Positions 8,902 through 18,013 of a stretch of 64,000 nucleotides of DNA are shown piece after piece; position 1 is the first letter of the stretch; the number at the start of each line of letters is the position of its first letter. Made by a program: the position numbers and the translations under genes. The DNA is taken from NCBI GenBank assembly GCA_016935735.1, contig JAFGQK010000071.1, forward strand, positions 1 through 64,000, written 5' to 3'. The stretch is from Spirochaetales bacterium. GTDB lineage: Bacteria; Spirochaetota; Spirochaetia; SZUA-6; JAFGRV01. The notes under the pieces were generated by a model. It did not search any database. It was not told the DNA's origin and was given only the letters and a program-made list of their open reading frames with translations.

Positions 8902-9408
8902 TTATTCAAACATGTCGAAAAAAGAACCCTTGAATCCGGGGCCAGTTCCACGATTACCTTTATAATGATGGTTCATTCTCCCCCATTTCCCCTGGTTGGG
9001 TTCCTGACACTGTTTGAATCCCTGTTCCGGATTATACTCTTTTCCGTTAATCACCGCTTTTGTTACAAAGAGGACTTCATCACCTTCGTTCAGAAATCTT
9101 GTCTGAACACCCTGTTTTACCTTAAGCTTGACACCTTCCACTGTCACTTCCATGTTGTCCGTAATATCAGTATCTGCAAGGCAATACCGTGGAACCATCA
9201 ATTTATAGGTGTCATCCCCTGCGTTAAGTTCAGGAAAAACGCGGTTGGAAATGATAATCCGGCCGGTCAACGTAATCTTTTCCCTGGATTCAATGAAATT
9301 TTTGAATTCCTGGTTTCCTGTCCCGCTTCCATCCCACTGACCATATCCAAATAGTGATATGGTTAATCCAAGAATCAACAGGACAAATAAAGTTCTTTTC
9401 CCTGTCAT
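8902..9408 (-). CDS. Secreted protein of unknown function, predicted sigma-54 regulated
   Basis: Signal peptide 'LFVLLILGLTISLFGYGQ'; RBS GGAGG before ATG; sigma-54 promoter upstream. Confidence 0.7.
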   Translation of the reverse strand: MTGKRTLFVLLILGLTISLFGYGQWDGSGTGNQEFKNFIESREKITLTGRIIISNRVFPELNAGDDTYKLMVPRYCLADTDITDNMEVTVEGVKLKVKQGVQTRFLNEGDEVLFVTKAVINGKEYNPEQGFKQCQEPNQGKWGRMNHHYKGNRGTGPGFKGSFFDMFE

Positions 9409-9443
9409 TTTCTGCCTCCTTCATATAGTGTTATTAATAGATA

Positions 9444-9459
9444 TGCAAAAACTGTACCA
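9444..9459 (-). promoter_or_regulatory. Sigma-54 (RpoN) -24/-12 promoter
   Basis: Minus strand TGGTACAGTTTTTGCA: GG-N10-GC spacing intact, close to TGGCAC-N5-TTGCA; about 36 bp upstream of the start codon. Confidence 0.65.
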
Positions 9460-9620
9460 GGTTAATGAGTTATTTTTATAATGAGGGGAAAAAGGATAAA
9501 TAACCTGTTTTTTAATGGCAACCGGCTCTATTTTTTTCCCGGTAAAAGACAAATGTTATCAACAGAAGAGGATTGTCTGTATCAGTAGCACCATTTCCGC
9601 AGTTTTTTACTTAAAAAAAT

Positions 9621-9663
9621 GGGAATATTTTTCCCACTTTTTCCCGACAGGAATATTTTTCCC
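9621..9663. promoter_or_regulatory. Paired palindromic sites, candidate enhancer (UAS) for the NtrC-type regulator
   Basis: GGGAATATTTTTCCC (9621-9635) and GGAATATTTTTCCC (9650-9663), about 29 bp apart, about 190-230 bp upstream of the sigma-54 element. Confidence 0.4.
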
Positions 9664-9827
9664 GCCTGAAATCAATTTTATCAGGTTTACAAGGAAAGAA
9701 TTAAAGTAAATTCAATCCTGTAAATCATGTTAATCCTATCGGGAAGAAGTCAGATTACTAAAAGAGCACCTTATATGGGGTTTCAACTATATTGAAGATT
9801 ACCCGTGTTCATGATACACTTGCATGC

Positions 9828-11363
9828 ATGAATCAAAAAAGGCTGGCATCACTTCTAAATGAAATTTCCATACAAAAAATACAGGGAAACGCAGATGTCC
9901 TCGTAAATGGTATTACCTATGATTCACGAAGGGTGAAACCGGGATTCATCTTTACTGCACTTCCCGGGTTTCATATCGATGGTCACAGGTATATTGATAA
10001 TGCCATACAGAATGGTGCCGGGGTTATTATTCATGAAAAGGAACGTGAAAACCATACTACAGGGATTACCTATATCAGGGTAGAGAATGTACGTGCAGCC
10101 CTTTCCGCACTTTCTGCTGCATATTTTGATCATCCTTCCCGGCATCTTGCCATGATCGGGGTAACAGGGACAGACGGGAAAAGTACTACCGTATGGTTTA
10201 TCCATCAACTCCTGGAAGCACTTGGGGAAAAATCCGGGTTTCTTTCCACGGTCCAGATAAAAATAGAGGACCAGGTCATGAAAAATCCATTAAGACAGTC
10301 TACCCCCGAGGCGCCGGAAATACACGAGGTGCTGCATAAAATCCGGAAGGCAGGAAAGGACATCGCTATTATAGAAGCGACATCTCATGGCCTTTCCGAA
10401 CAGACAAAAAGGCTTTCCCATGTTGATTTTGACTGTGCTGTTTTGACAAATGTTACCCACGAACATCTCGAGTTTCACGGTTCTTTTGAACAATACAGAT
10501 CAGACAAGGCAAATCTTTTCCGTATGCTCGATAAACAGGGGAATAAGAAATTAAAACACGGTAAATCCATTACCAGCTGCGGTATTATTAATAATGATGA
10601 CCCGTCAGGCAGCTTTTTTAGATCAGTAACAAAAAAAAGAGTCTGCACATACAGTGTAGTGGAAAAAGATGCGGATCTTTTTGCTCACTCCTTTACCCCG
10701 GATTCCGGCGGGACTGGCTTTGTCATATCCGCAGGAGACTATCATCATGAGGCATTATTGAATATTCCTGGTCTTTTCAATATAGAAAACCTGCTTGCAG
10801 CATGTCTTGCCGTATGCAGCCTTCTTAATATCCATATATCCCGTCTCGTCCCGTTTTTCCCACACCTTACAGGAGTACCGGGAAGGTTGATTCCTATTCA
10901 TGAAGGGCAGCCATTTCATGTTATTGTGGATTATGCACATACACCGGGATCCTTTGAAAAGATTATGCCCATGATGAGGCAACTTACAAAGGGGAAGCTT
11001 ATCGCGGTCTTCGGTTCTGCCGGCGAGCGCGATGTGGGAAAAAGACCGATGCAGGGACGAATTGCATCAACTTATTGTGACATGGTGGTCCTTACGGATG
11101 AAGATCCAAGGCTTGAAGACCGTTATAAAATTCTTTCAGAAATTGCAGCAGGATGCCATATGCTTGAAAAGGGGAAAACTCTTTTTCTTGAACCGGACAG
11201 GGTAAAAGCGATTTCACTGGCATATTCCTTAGCAGCAGACAATGATGATACCATTCTCCTGCTTGGGAAGGGACATGAAAGCAGTATTATTTATCCGGAT
11301 GGACCCGTTGAATGGGATGAAACAGAAGTAGCCCGCAGGCTACTTAAGGAGATGAAGTTTTAA
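9828..11363 (+). CDS. murE: UDP-N-acetylmuramoyl-tripeptide synthetase MurE
   Basis: GVTGTDGKSTT P-loop, ATSHGL, LTNVTHEHLEFHGSFEQY, VDYAHTPGSFEK, TDEDPRLED, LLLGKGHESS. Confidence 0.9.
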   Translation: MNQKRLASLLNEISIQKIQGNADVLVNGITYDSRRVKPGFIFTALPGFHIDGHRYIDNAIQNGAGVIIHEKERENHTTGITYIRVENVRAALSALSAAYFDHPSRHLAMIGVTGTDGKSTTVWFIHQLLEALGEKSGFLSTVQIKIEDQVMKNPLRQSTPEAPEIHEVLHKIRKAGKDIAIIEATSHGLSEQTKRLSHVDFDCAVLTNVTHEHLEFHGSFEQYRSDKANLFRMLDKQGNKKLKHGKSITSCGIINNDDPSGSFFRSVTKKRVCTYSVVEKDADLFAHSFTPDSGGTGFVISAGDYHHEALLNIPGLFNIENLLAACLAVCSLLNIHISRLVPFFPHLTGVPGRLIPIHEGQPFHVIVDYAHTPGSFEKIMPMMRQLTKGKLIAVFGSAGERDVGKRPMQGRIASTYCDMVVLTDEDPRLEDRYKILSEIAAGCHMLEKGKTLFLEPDRVKAISLAYSLAADNDDTILLLGKGHESSIIYPDGPVEWDETEVARRLLKEMKF

Positions 11364-11384
11364 TAAATAATTCACATAAGCTCT

Positions 11385-11807
11385 TTATTCCGGTATAAAT
11401 TGCAGATCTGATATTTCTAATGCAAAACCAAAATTCTTACCCGGATAATCTGCATTTCTGAATTGAATATAATTTACATCACTCTTGTCAAAATCTGCCT
11501 GCTCTGCCCATTCGGATTGTTTGCAATGATCAAAGAGGATCGTGATTTCAGTCTCATTTAAATTCCAGGTGATATCAACATATGCCAATATTTTCCTTTA
11601 TTTCTTCCCTGCCTGTTTTAGAAAACGCTCTGCATCCTGCGCATATGTATGGTAATCCTGGTTTGCGATGGTGTGAAAGATTGTTTGTGTCTGGTCAATT
11701 TCTCCCGGTTGATGCAATGCCACCCCCCTATAGTAGGAAGCTTTGGTGTGGTCCGGTGATACGGTTATTACCTGTTGAAATAAATCCAGGGCGGTAAAAG
11801 TATTCAA
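11385..11807 (-). pseudogene. Adjacent gene fragments: TPR-like C-terminus and beta-sandwich-like C-terminus
   Basis: 11598-11807 'LFQQVITVSPDHTKASYYRGVALHQPGEIDQTQ' is TPR-like without an N-terminus. 11385-11588 'NYIQFRNADYPGKNFGFALEISDLQF' is a short terminal fragment. Confidence 0.35.
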
Positions 11808-12246
11808 AATAGCTTAAATGGACCTCATCCACCCAGCAAATTTTTACATGAGTATGGGCGGGAGCCTGTTCCCGTGCTGTTTTTTAAAAAAAAGCCTGGA
11901 ATTAATATGAGAAAAACGGCCGGTCCGGTACGGGGCAAGGCAATAAGAGAAATCCGGATAGGTACCGATAGAGAGAATGTAACATTTATAGTCTTCTGGA
12001 AGAAGTAACGTATTACTGCCCTGTTCGGTAATAGAAGATATTTTTATGAATTCCTGATTGATAATATCCAGGGAAAACATATTTCTGAAATAATCTGCTA
12101 TATTTTCCTCAAAAATAGAAAATACAGTATGAATTATATTCATATATATTAGATGAGTATTTGAGTATTGGTCAAAAAAAAATTCATTATTTCCTGGAGT
12201 AAAATTGAGGTTTTTCTATTTTTTAATCATGTAAATAATAAATATC

Positions 12247-13224
12247 TTAATGCAAATTCATCTGGGGGCCAATATCTATTGCTTTATCTTTTTTTGCGGT
12301 CACCCGTTTTATCCCCCTGTTGTCTCCCTTGTAGTAATTGGTAATCGCCCTGTTGATGAAGGTCATAATGAGTACTAAAAGAAACAACAACCATGCAATT
12401 GCACTTCCCCGGCCGTATTTGCCGGCACGCTGGAGTGACCACAGAATATAGAAAGCAGCGGTAAACCCTGCATTATTTGCCCCACCCATCCAGAGATATC
12501 CCTGGGTAAGGACAAAAGGTTCGTCAAATATCTGCATTCCGCCAATGATACTCATGGTGACTGCAAAGAAAATGATCGGGAGAAGCATGGGTATCGTAAT
12601 ATTAACATGCTTGGTAATTAAAGAAGCACCATCGATATCTGCGGATTCATATAATTCATTGGGAATAGCTTGTAAACCGGCAAGATAGATAAGAGTGTTC
12701 CAGCCGATCCACCGCCAGTTAATGACAATTGCAATTGCTATAGGGATTGACCAGGACCAGTTAATCCAATCTACCGGTGCAACTCCGAAGATTCCTGTTA
12801 TATAGTTAAGAAGACCGTATTTCATGTTAAAAACGTTTTGAAAAATAATAGCAACGGAAACAGCACTGGTAATAACAGGCAGGAAATATGCTGTACGGAA
12901 TATATCCCTGCCCCGTATAAGCTTGCTGTTCAGAACTATTGCAAGCGGTATTGCAAAAAGATGCTGGGTAAATGATCCAAAAATAAGAAGCCATATCGTT
13001 ATCCCAATGGTCTTCCAGAAATAGACATCTTTAAAAAGAAGAAAGGAAAAGTGTTGAAGACCGGCGAATTGAGCGGTTTTTATTCCACCCATACCTGACC
13101 ATTTATGGAAAGAAAGAAAAATAGAAAATCCCAGTGGAAAAACCATAAATGCAGCAAATACAATAAAAAACGGACTAATAAATACATATGGAGCTATTTT
13201 TTGCCTGTTCAGTCTCATTTTCAT
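12247..13224 (-). CDS. Sugar ABC transporter permease (MalF/UgpA type)
   Basis: Six TM segments; 'ADIDGASLITKHVNITIPMLLPIIFF' EAA-like loop. Confidence 0.9.
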   Translation of the reverse strand: MKMRLNRQKIAPYVFISPFFIVFAAFMVFPLGFSIFLSFHKWSGMGGIKTAQFAGLQHFSFLLFKDVYFWKTIGITIWLLIFGSFTQHLFAIPLAIVLNSKLIRGRDIFRTAYFLPVITSAVSVAIIFQNVFNMKYGLLNYITGIFGVAPVDWINWSWSIPIAIAIVINWRWIGWNTLIYLAGLQAIPNELYESADIDGASLITKHVNITIPMLLPIIFFAVTMSIIGGMQIFDEPFVLTQGYLWMGGANNAGFTAAFYILWSLQRAGKYGRGSAIAWLLFLLVLIMTFINRAITNYYKGDNRGIKRVTAKKDKAIDIGPQMNLH

Positions 13225-13239
13225 CCTTTCCTTACTTAT

Positions 13240-14121
13240 CTATCCTTTAACACTCCCGGCAAGCATATTTGAAATAATTTGCCTGGAGAAAAATATAAAT
13301 GCGATTAAAATGGGAATAAGCCCAAGAGCATTCCCCAGCATGACAGGCCCGATAATCCCTTCGCTGCGGAGATTCATCTCCGACAGGGCGACCGGGATAG
13401 TCCTTGCTTCTTCTTTCGTAAGCATCACCATTGCATAAATAAAGTCATTCCATGAAAAAACAAAGGAAATAGTTCCCAACACAGCAATTCCTGCCCTGGA
13501 GAGAGGAAATCCAACCCGGAGGAGGATTTGAAATTCGCTTAATCCGTCAATTCGGGCTGCATCAATCAGGTCAAGAGGGACAGAACCTTCTATGAATTGG
13601 GTCATAAGGAACACCCCGAATGCATTTCCTATCTGGGGTACAATCATGGGAAACCAGGTGTTTGTTACTTTTAACCAGACCATCATCTGTAAGGTCGGGA
13701 TAAGCCAGAGAAAACGGGGAAGCATAATGGTGATAAGAATAAAGGGAAACAATATTCCTTTATATTTAAAATTGTATTTCGCAAAAGCAAATCCTGCCAT
13801 GGTACAGAAAAAGACCTGGGTAGCAGTGGCAAGAATTGCGATTCCCAGGCTGTTGAACATATTCAAATGATAGGGAATCTTCTGAAACAGGGTATCCCAG
13901 TTTTCGCAAAAACTGTTTCCTATCCAGGTGGGAGGGGGATTTGTATAGATTGTCTGGTAATCCCTGGTTGCAAGAATAAAAACATGATAAAAGGGATATG
14001 CAAAAATAAAGAAAAAAGTGATAAGAATAAAATAAAGTATTACTCTGCCGAATACCCTCCCGATTTTTTTTAATAATATGGATTGCTTATTAAAAGCCGG
14101 CTGTAATTGAAGTGTTGACAC
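13240..14121 (-). CDS. Sugar ABC transporter permease (MalG/UgpE type)
   Basis: 'DAARIDGLSEFQILLRVGFPLSRAGIAVLG' EAA loop; TM pattern. Confidence 0.9.
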   Translation of the reverse strand: MSTLQLQPAFNKQSILLKKIGRVFGRVILYFILITFFFIFAYPFYHVFILATRDYQTIYTNPPPTWIGNSFCENWDTLFQKIPYHLNMFNSLGIAILATATQVFFCTMAGFAFAKYNFKYKGILFPFILITIMLPRFLWLIPTLQMMVWLKVTNTWFPMIVPQIGNAFGVFLMTQFIEGSVPLDLIDAARIDGLSEFQILLRVGFPLSRAGIAVLGTISFVFSWNDFIYAMVMLTKEEARTIPVALSEMNLRSEGIIGPVMLGNALGLIPILIAFIFFSRQIISNMLAGSVKG

Positions 14122-14198
14122 AAATCCCTCCTTGCAACTGGTTAATCGGTCGTGTTTTATTCAAACAGGATGCGTTTTGTTAAAAAGTAAAAAAAACA

Positions 14199-14223
14199 AG
14201 AGGGTCTCTATTTCAGACCCTCT
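14199..14223 (-). terminator. Internal terminator/hairpin between SBP gene and permease genes
   Basis: AGAGGGTCT-ctatttc-AGACCCTCT followed on minus strand by a T-run. Confidence 0.75.
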
Positions 14224-14239
14224 TTATTTATTTAAAATA

Positions 14240-15508
14240 TTACATCTGGTTCTTAATTTCTGTTTTTGCTGTTTTGTAAGCTTCATCTACCGGAACACCA
14301 TCATCAACAACCGCTTTAATTGCATTGTTGAAAATATCAACAGCAATTGCATCGTATTCGGATACGTTCTGCACCGGAATATTCTTGCCAATATCCTGGA
14401 AAATAAGACGGACTTTCTGCCCACCGTAGTATTCTACAGGTTCTGACATTATAGGATCGTCAAACACCGTCACTAATGCAGGAAAAGCATCGGTCGTCTT
14501 AAAGGTGATAAGCTGGGCATCCGGGTTTGTGCAGAGATATTTTGTCACTTCCCAGGCCATGGGTTTCTTTTCTGCTGATGTTTGTTCAGGAATTCCAATA
14601 TAAGAACCACCGTATGAAGCAAAAACTTTCCCCGGGCAATAATCGACTCTCCAGTCACCGGCGAGATCCGGACACATCCAGTTCTTGAAATGACCGCCAA
14701 GCCATGCACCGGAGAACATCGTTACAACAATCCCTTCTTTAAAAGAATTAATCCATTCACCCGACCATCCGGGGAAGTTGGCATCAATACCTGCTTCCCT
14801 GATTTTTTTGCAGAGTTCAAGCACCCCTTTAAATCTTTTTGCCGGTTCAAGAGGTTCATTGTTCTGGAACCACCCGCCTTTTCCTCCATTTAGCGGGATC
14901 ATGGATACGTCATTCGGGTTGGTAAGTGCGTACTGGTCAATAACGCCATCACCGTCTTTGTCAATTGTAAGCTGTTTTCCCTTTTCGATGTATTCATCCC
15001 AGGAAGCAATGCCGGTAAGTTCCACACCAAGGTCGTCTGACACACTCTTTCTGTAGAAAAATACCGCGGGTGCAATATCCACCGGGAGCGCCACAAGTTT
15101 TCCATCTGTCGTTGTTGCATTCGACATACCAAATTTTACCAGATCTTTCCCCACCTGTTTTCCTTTAAAAAGATCTGCTGAAAGGTTGGTAAATCCTCCT
15201 TCTCTTACAAAACGGGCTATGTAGCCGATCTCTAAAGCTTCGACGTCATTTGCACCAACACCTGCAGCAATTTGAGTAACAAGTCTGTCATGATGTCCAC
15301 CAAAGTCCGAAGACTGGAATTGAAGTGTCAGCTTGGGGAATTTTTGTTTGAAACCATCCGAATCCTTTACTGCTGTATAAGCTGATTCAAGGTCTCCAAA
15401 AACACCCATAGTGAGGGTAATTTCCTGCTTAGAAACATCCTGCGGGCCGGACGCAAATAGTGTTCCTGCAAGGAACGCTATTATAAGTACCAGGCATAGT
15501 CTTTTCAT
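14240..15508 (-). CDS. Extracellular solute-binding protein (family 1) of sugar ABC transporter
   Basis: Signal peptide; SBP family 1 layout; linked to two permeases. Confidence 0.9.
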   Translation of the reverse strand: MKRLCLVLIIAFLAGTLFASGPQDVSKQEITLTMGVFGDLESAYTAVKDSDGFKQKFPKLTLQFQSSDFGGHHDRLVTQIAAGVGANDVEALEIGYIARFVREGGFTNLSADLFKGKQVGKDLVKFGMSNATTTDGKLVALPVDIAPAVFFYRKSVSDDLGVELTGIASWDEYIEKGKQLTIDKDGDGVIDQYALTNPNDVSMIPLNGGKGGWFQNNEPLEPAKRFKGVLELCKKIREAGIDANFPGWSGEWINSFKEGIVVTMFSGAWLGGHFKNWMCPDLAGDWRVDYCPGKVFASYGGSYIGIPEQTSAEKKPMAWEVTKYLCTNPDAQLITFKTTDAFPALVTVFDDPIMSEPVEYYGGQKVRLIFQDIGKNIPVQNVSEYDAIAVDIFNNAIKAVVDDGVPVDEAYKTAKTEIKNQM

Positions 15509-15726
15509 AAAGACCTCCTCTCTCTTTTTTATGATTTACCGATAACATCGGTATATTCACCTTAAATAACTCCTCCAAAAGAACAAATTCCACCTTTTAA
15601 AAAAAATATCTGAAGAAGGAGAATCTGTCAATGGGTTTATTTTAAAAAAACAGCCCTTTTTTTATTATAAATGTATGTGTTTATAACTGAAATACCAATA
15701 GAACAGTGGTATAAATACCATTTGTA

Positions 15727-16893
15727 TTAAAAATAAAGATTCAATGTAATAACGGTAAGATCACTTTTTTGAATCTGGTTGACGATTGAATCAAAACGTA
15801 TATTCACTTTCTCGCAAGCTTCACTTAAATAGGAGAGATAATAAAGACCAAGTTCCGTATTTACCAGCTTATCCGGCGATTCTTTATAAAAATCGGTAAG
15901 ACTCTTCTTTTTTAAATTAATACCTTTTTTATCGTCAATAGTCTGCTTTACCTTCCTGTATTCTGATTCCCTGTTGTAAAGTGTAACCTGAAGCAGATGC
16001 CTTGTATGTATAGAGGAACTCTTCCCCCCGATCTTCCAGGATAAATAAAGGAGTTCGCCACGGCTTTCCATATCTCTTAACACCTTATTCCTCATATGCT
16101 GGTCATAAACAAGGCTTTCTGAATTAATCGTATCTTTGTACATCTTTTTAGTAAACTTCTGCATATTTGTATTTTCTGCATTAATAACAAGCTCCATAAC
16201 CATAAGCGAAAGATATTCAGCGATTTTTGTTTTATCCAGGTATTCCATTACGCCTTCCCGTATATCTGTCAGGAGAAGCAGATAATCCCTGGAGGCTTGA
16301 AACCTGGAAAGGATAAACCAGGTAGATGGTCTTAAATTTTTTAAAAACTTCTCACAAATAAAGAATCGCATCTTTTTTTCTTCATGAAGCAGGTTATTGT
16401 CATTATTTATTCTCGCTAGAATCGGGGCAATAAGACCTTTTTTCACTGCTTTTATCTGTAATTCATTCTTTTTATTAATTGTATCCAGGAAGGTTTCGTT
16501 TATTTTCGTTCTATCATCTATGATATTACTCGGATTGTTCCTGTTCCAATTCTTTATGAGATTGGAATCCAGAATTTTTTTAAAAAGAATGGTATCGAGT
16601 TGTTTGTAAAGAATACCATAGGTAATGAGTTTTGTAAGATCCATAATATCCTGACGCTTCGAGACAAACTCAACCCGGGCCAATTCTATTTTCGAGATAT
16701 AATCTATTAAAAGCATATGTTGAATTGATGCTGGTGAAAAATTATCCAATCGTATACCATATTCTTCCTGATCATCCGCCATTTTAAACCGATTGAGTTT
16801 TTTATTATGCTTTATAAAAAAATTAATTCCGTTTTCTGTAAGTATTATATGAAGGGGAAGGTTTCTGATCATTCCGTTTCTTTGTTCAATCAT
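15727..16893 (-). CDS. Conserved hypothetical protein
   Basis: Long ORF of ordinary composition; no family recognised with confidence. Confidence 0.6.
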   Translation of the reverse strand: MIEQRNGMIRNLPLHIILTENGINFFIKHNKKLNRFKMADDQEEYGIRLDNFSPASIQHMLLIDYISKIELARVEFVSKRQDIMDLTKLITYGILYKQLDTILFKKILDSNLIKNWNRNNPSNIIDDRTKINETFLDTINKKNELQIKAVKKGLIAPILARINNDNNLLHEEKKMRFFICEKFLKNLRPSTWFILSRFQASRDYLLLLTDIREGVMEYLDKTKIAEYLSLMVMELVINAENTNMQKFTKKMYKDTINSESLVYDQHMRNKVLRDMESRGELLYLSWKIGGKSSSIHTRHLLQVTLYNRESEYRKVKQTIDDKKGINLKKKSLTDFYKESPDKLVNTELGLYYLSYLSEACEKVNIRFDSIVNQIQKSDLTVITLNLYF

Positions 16894-17199
16894 CTTCTAC
16901 AACTACTCTTTATAGAATTTTATGCTCCCGATGTAAACAAGGAAAATACTCAAAACTAAAACCGTAATGTTGGCTGCACTCACAACCGGCGATTTCATCC
17001 TTAATTTGTTTACAGGGGAAATCCTCATTATTAAATTTTATTATGAGTTTTCACAAAAAGCAACCTATTTCCTCTTTTAAACAAATTCATACAAATCCAT
17101 TACTTTTTTAGCCACCTTATTTAAACAACAATTGCACGATTGTAATGTATAAGGTACTGGTCAACATGAAAACTCCTTTAAAGGTTTAAAAAATCCCGC

Positions 17200-17715
17200 T
17201 TACCAGTGATTATAAGAAACTATCTTTTTTATAGATTTCCGGGGAGTTTTTTCAGGTTCTTCATCAGAAACACCAATACCGATGAGCATTACCACCCTCA
17301 TGGCATGCGGAACAGTAAGTATTTCTTTTACAGCCTGTTCATCATATGTTGTAATACAACATGTCCCAAGCCCTTCGTGAACTGCCTGCAGTGTTATAAA
17401 TGCAGCGGCAAAGGATAAATCGACAGGATAAGAAAGCTGCCCATTCGGCATCCTGTATTCGATATTCGTTGTACATGCAGCAATAAGAACAGGTGCCTGC
17501 TCAATATACTCCTGGCCATATGCGGCATTCTTAATCTTTTCACGAATTGCTTTATCCTGTATAACAATAAACCGCCACTGTTGTCTGTTTTTTGCCGAAG
17601 GGGCAAGTCTCCCTGCTTCCAAAATTCTATCTACCTTATCATCATCTATTTTATCCGGTTTAAATTTCCTTATGCTTTTTCTTTGTACAATTTCCCTCAT
17701 TACATCCATACTCAT
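17200..17715 (-). CDS. Nitroreductase family protein
   Basis: 'RKSIRKFKPDKIDDDKVDRILEAGRLAPSAKNRQQWRFIVIQD', 'GLGTCCITTYDEQAVKEILTVP'. Confidence 0.9.
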   Translation of the reverse strand: MSMDVMREIVQRKSIRKFKPDKIDDDKVDRILEAGRLAPSAKNRQQWRFIVIQDKAIREKIKNAAYGQEYIEQAPVLIAACTTNIEYRMPNGQLSYPVDLSFAAAFITLQAVHEGLGTCCITTYDEQAVKEILTVPHAMRVVMLIGIGVSDEEPEKTPRKSIKKIVSYNHW

Positions 17716-18013
17716 AATTCCATTATCAATTAAACACTATTTTTAAATTCATATCAAGTAGAAAATTTTGACTAAAAACAATTATTCTTATATTGACTCA
17801 TTTATTATACTTAACATATCTTTATAGTGAAAAGAGGTTCTTGCAAAAATACCATATTTACTGCAAGAACCAACCTATACGAAAGTGGAGTATTTTTAAT
17901 TCCTTTTAATATAATAAAATAAAAATACTCCAAAGCCAATTGCAAAAAATCTACAACTATTATTGGATTTTTGCAGTTGGCTGGAAAACCTTATTAATGG
18001 CAAAAAAAGAGCG

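Noticed and set aside
9515-9709. 64-aa plus-strand ORF between the secreted protein and murE
   Set aside because: Overlaps the proposed regulatory region, no RBS, low-complexity.
11844-12143. 99-aa hypothetical ORF before the ABC permease
   Set aside because: Ordinary-looking but no RBS or family support; left uncalled, could be a real small gene or fragment.
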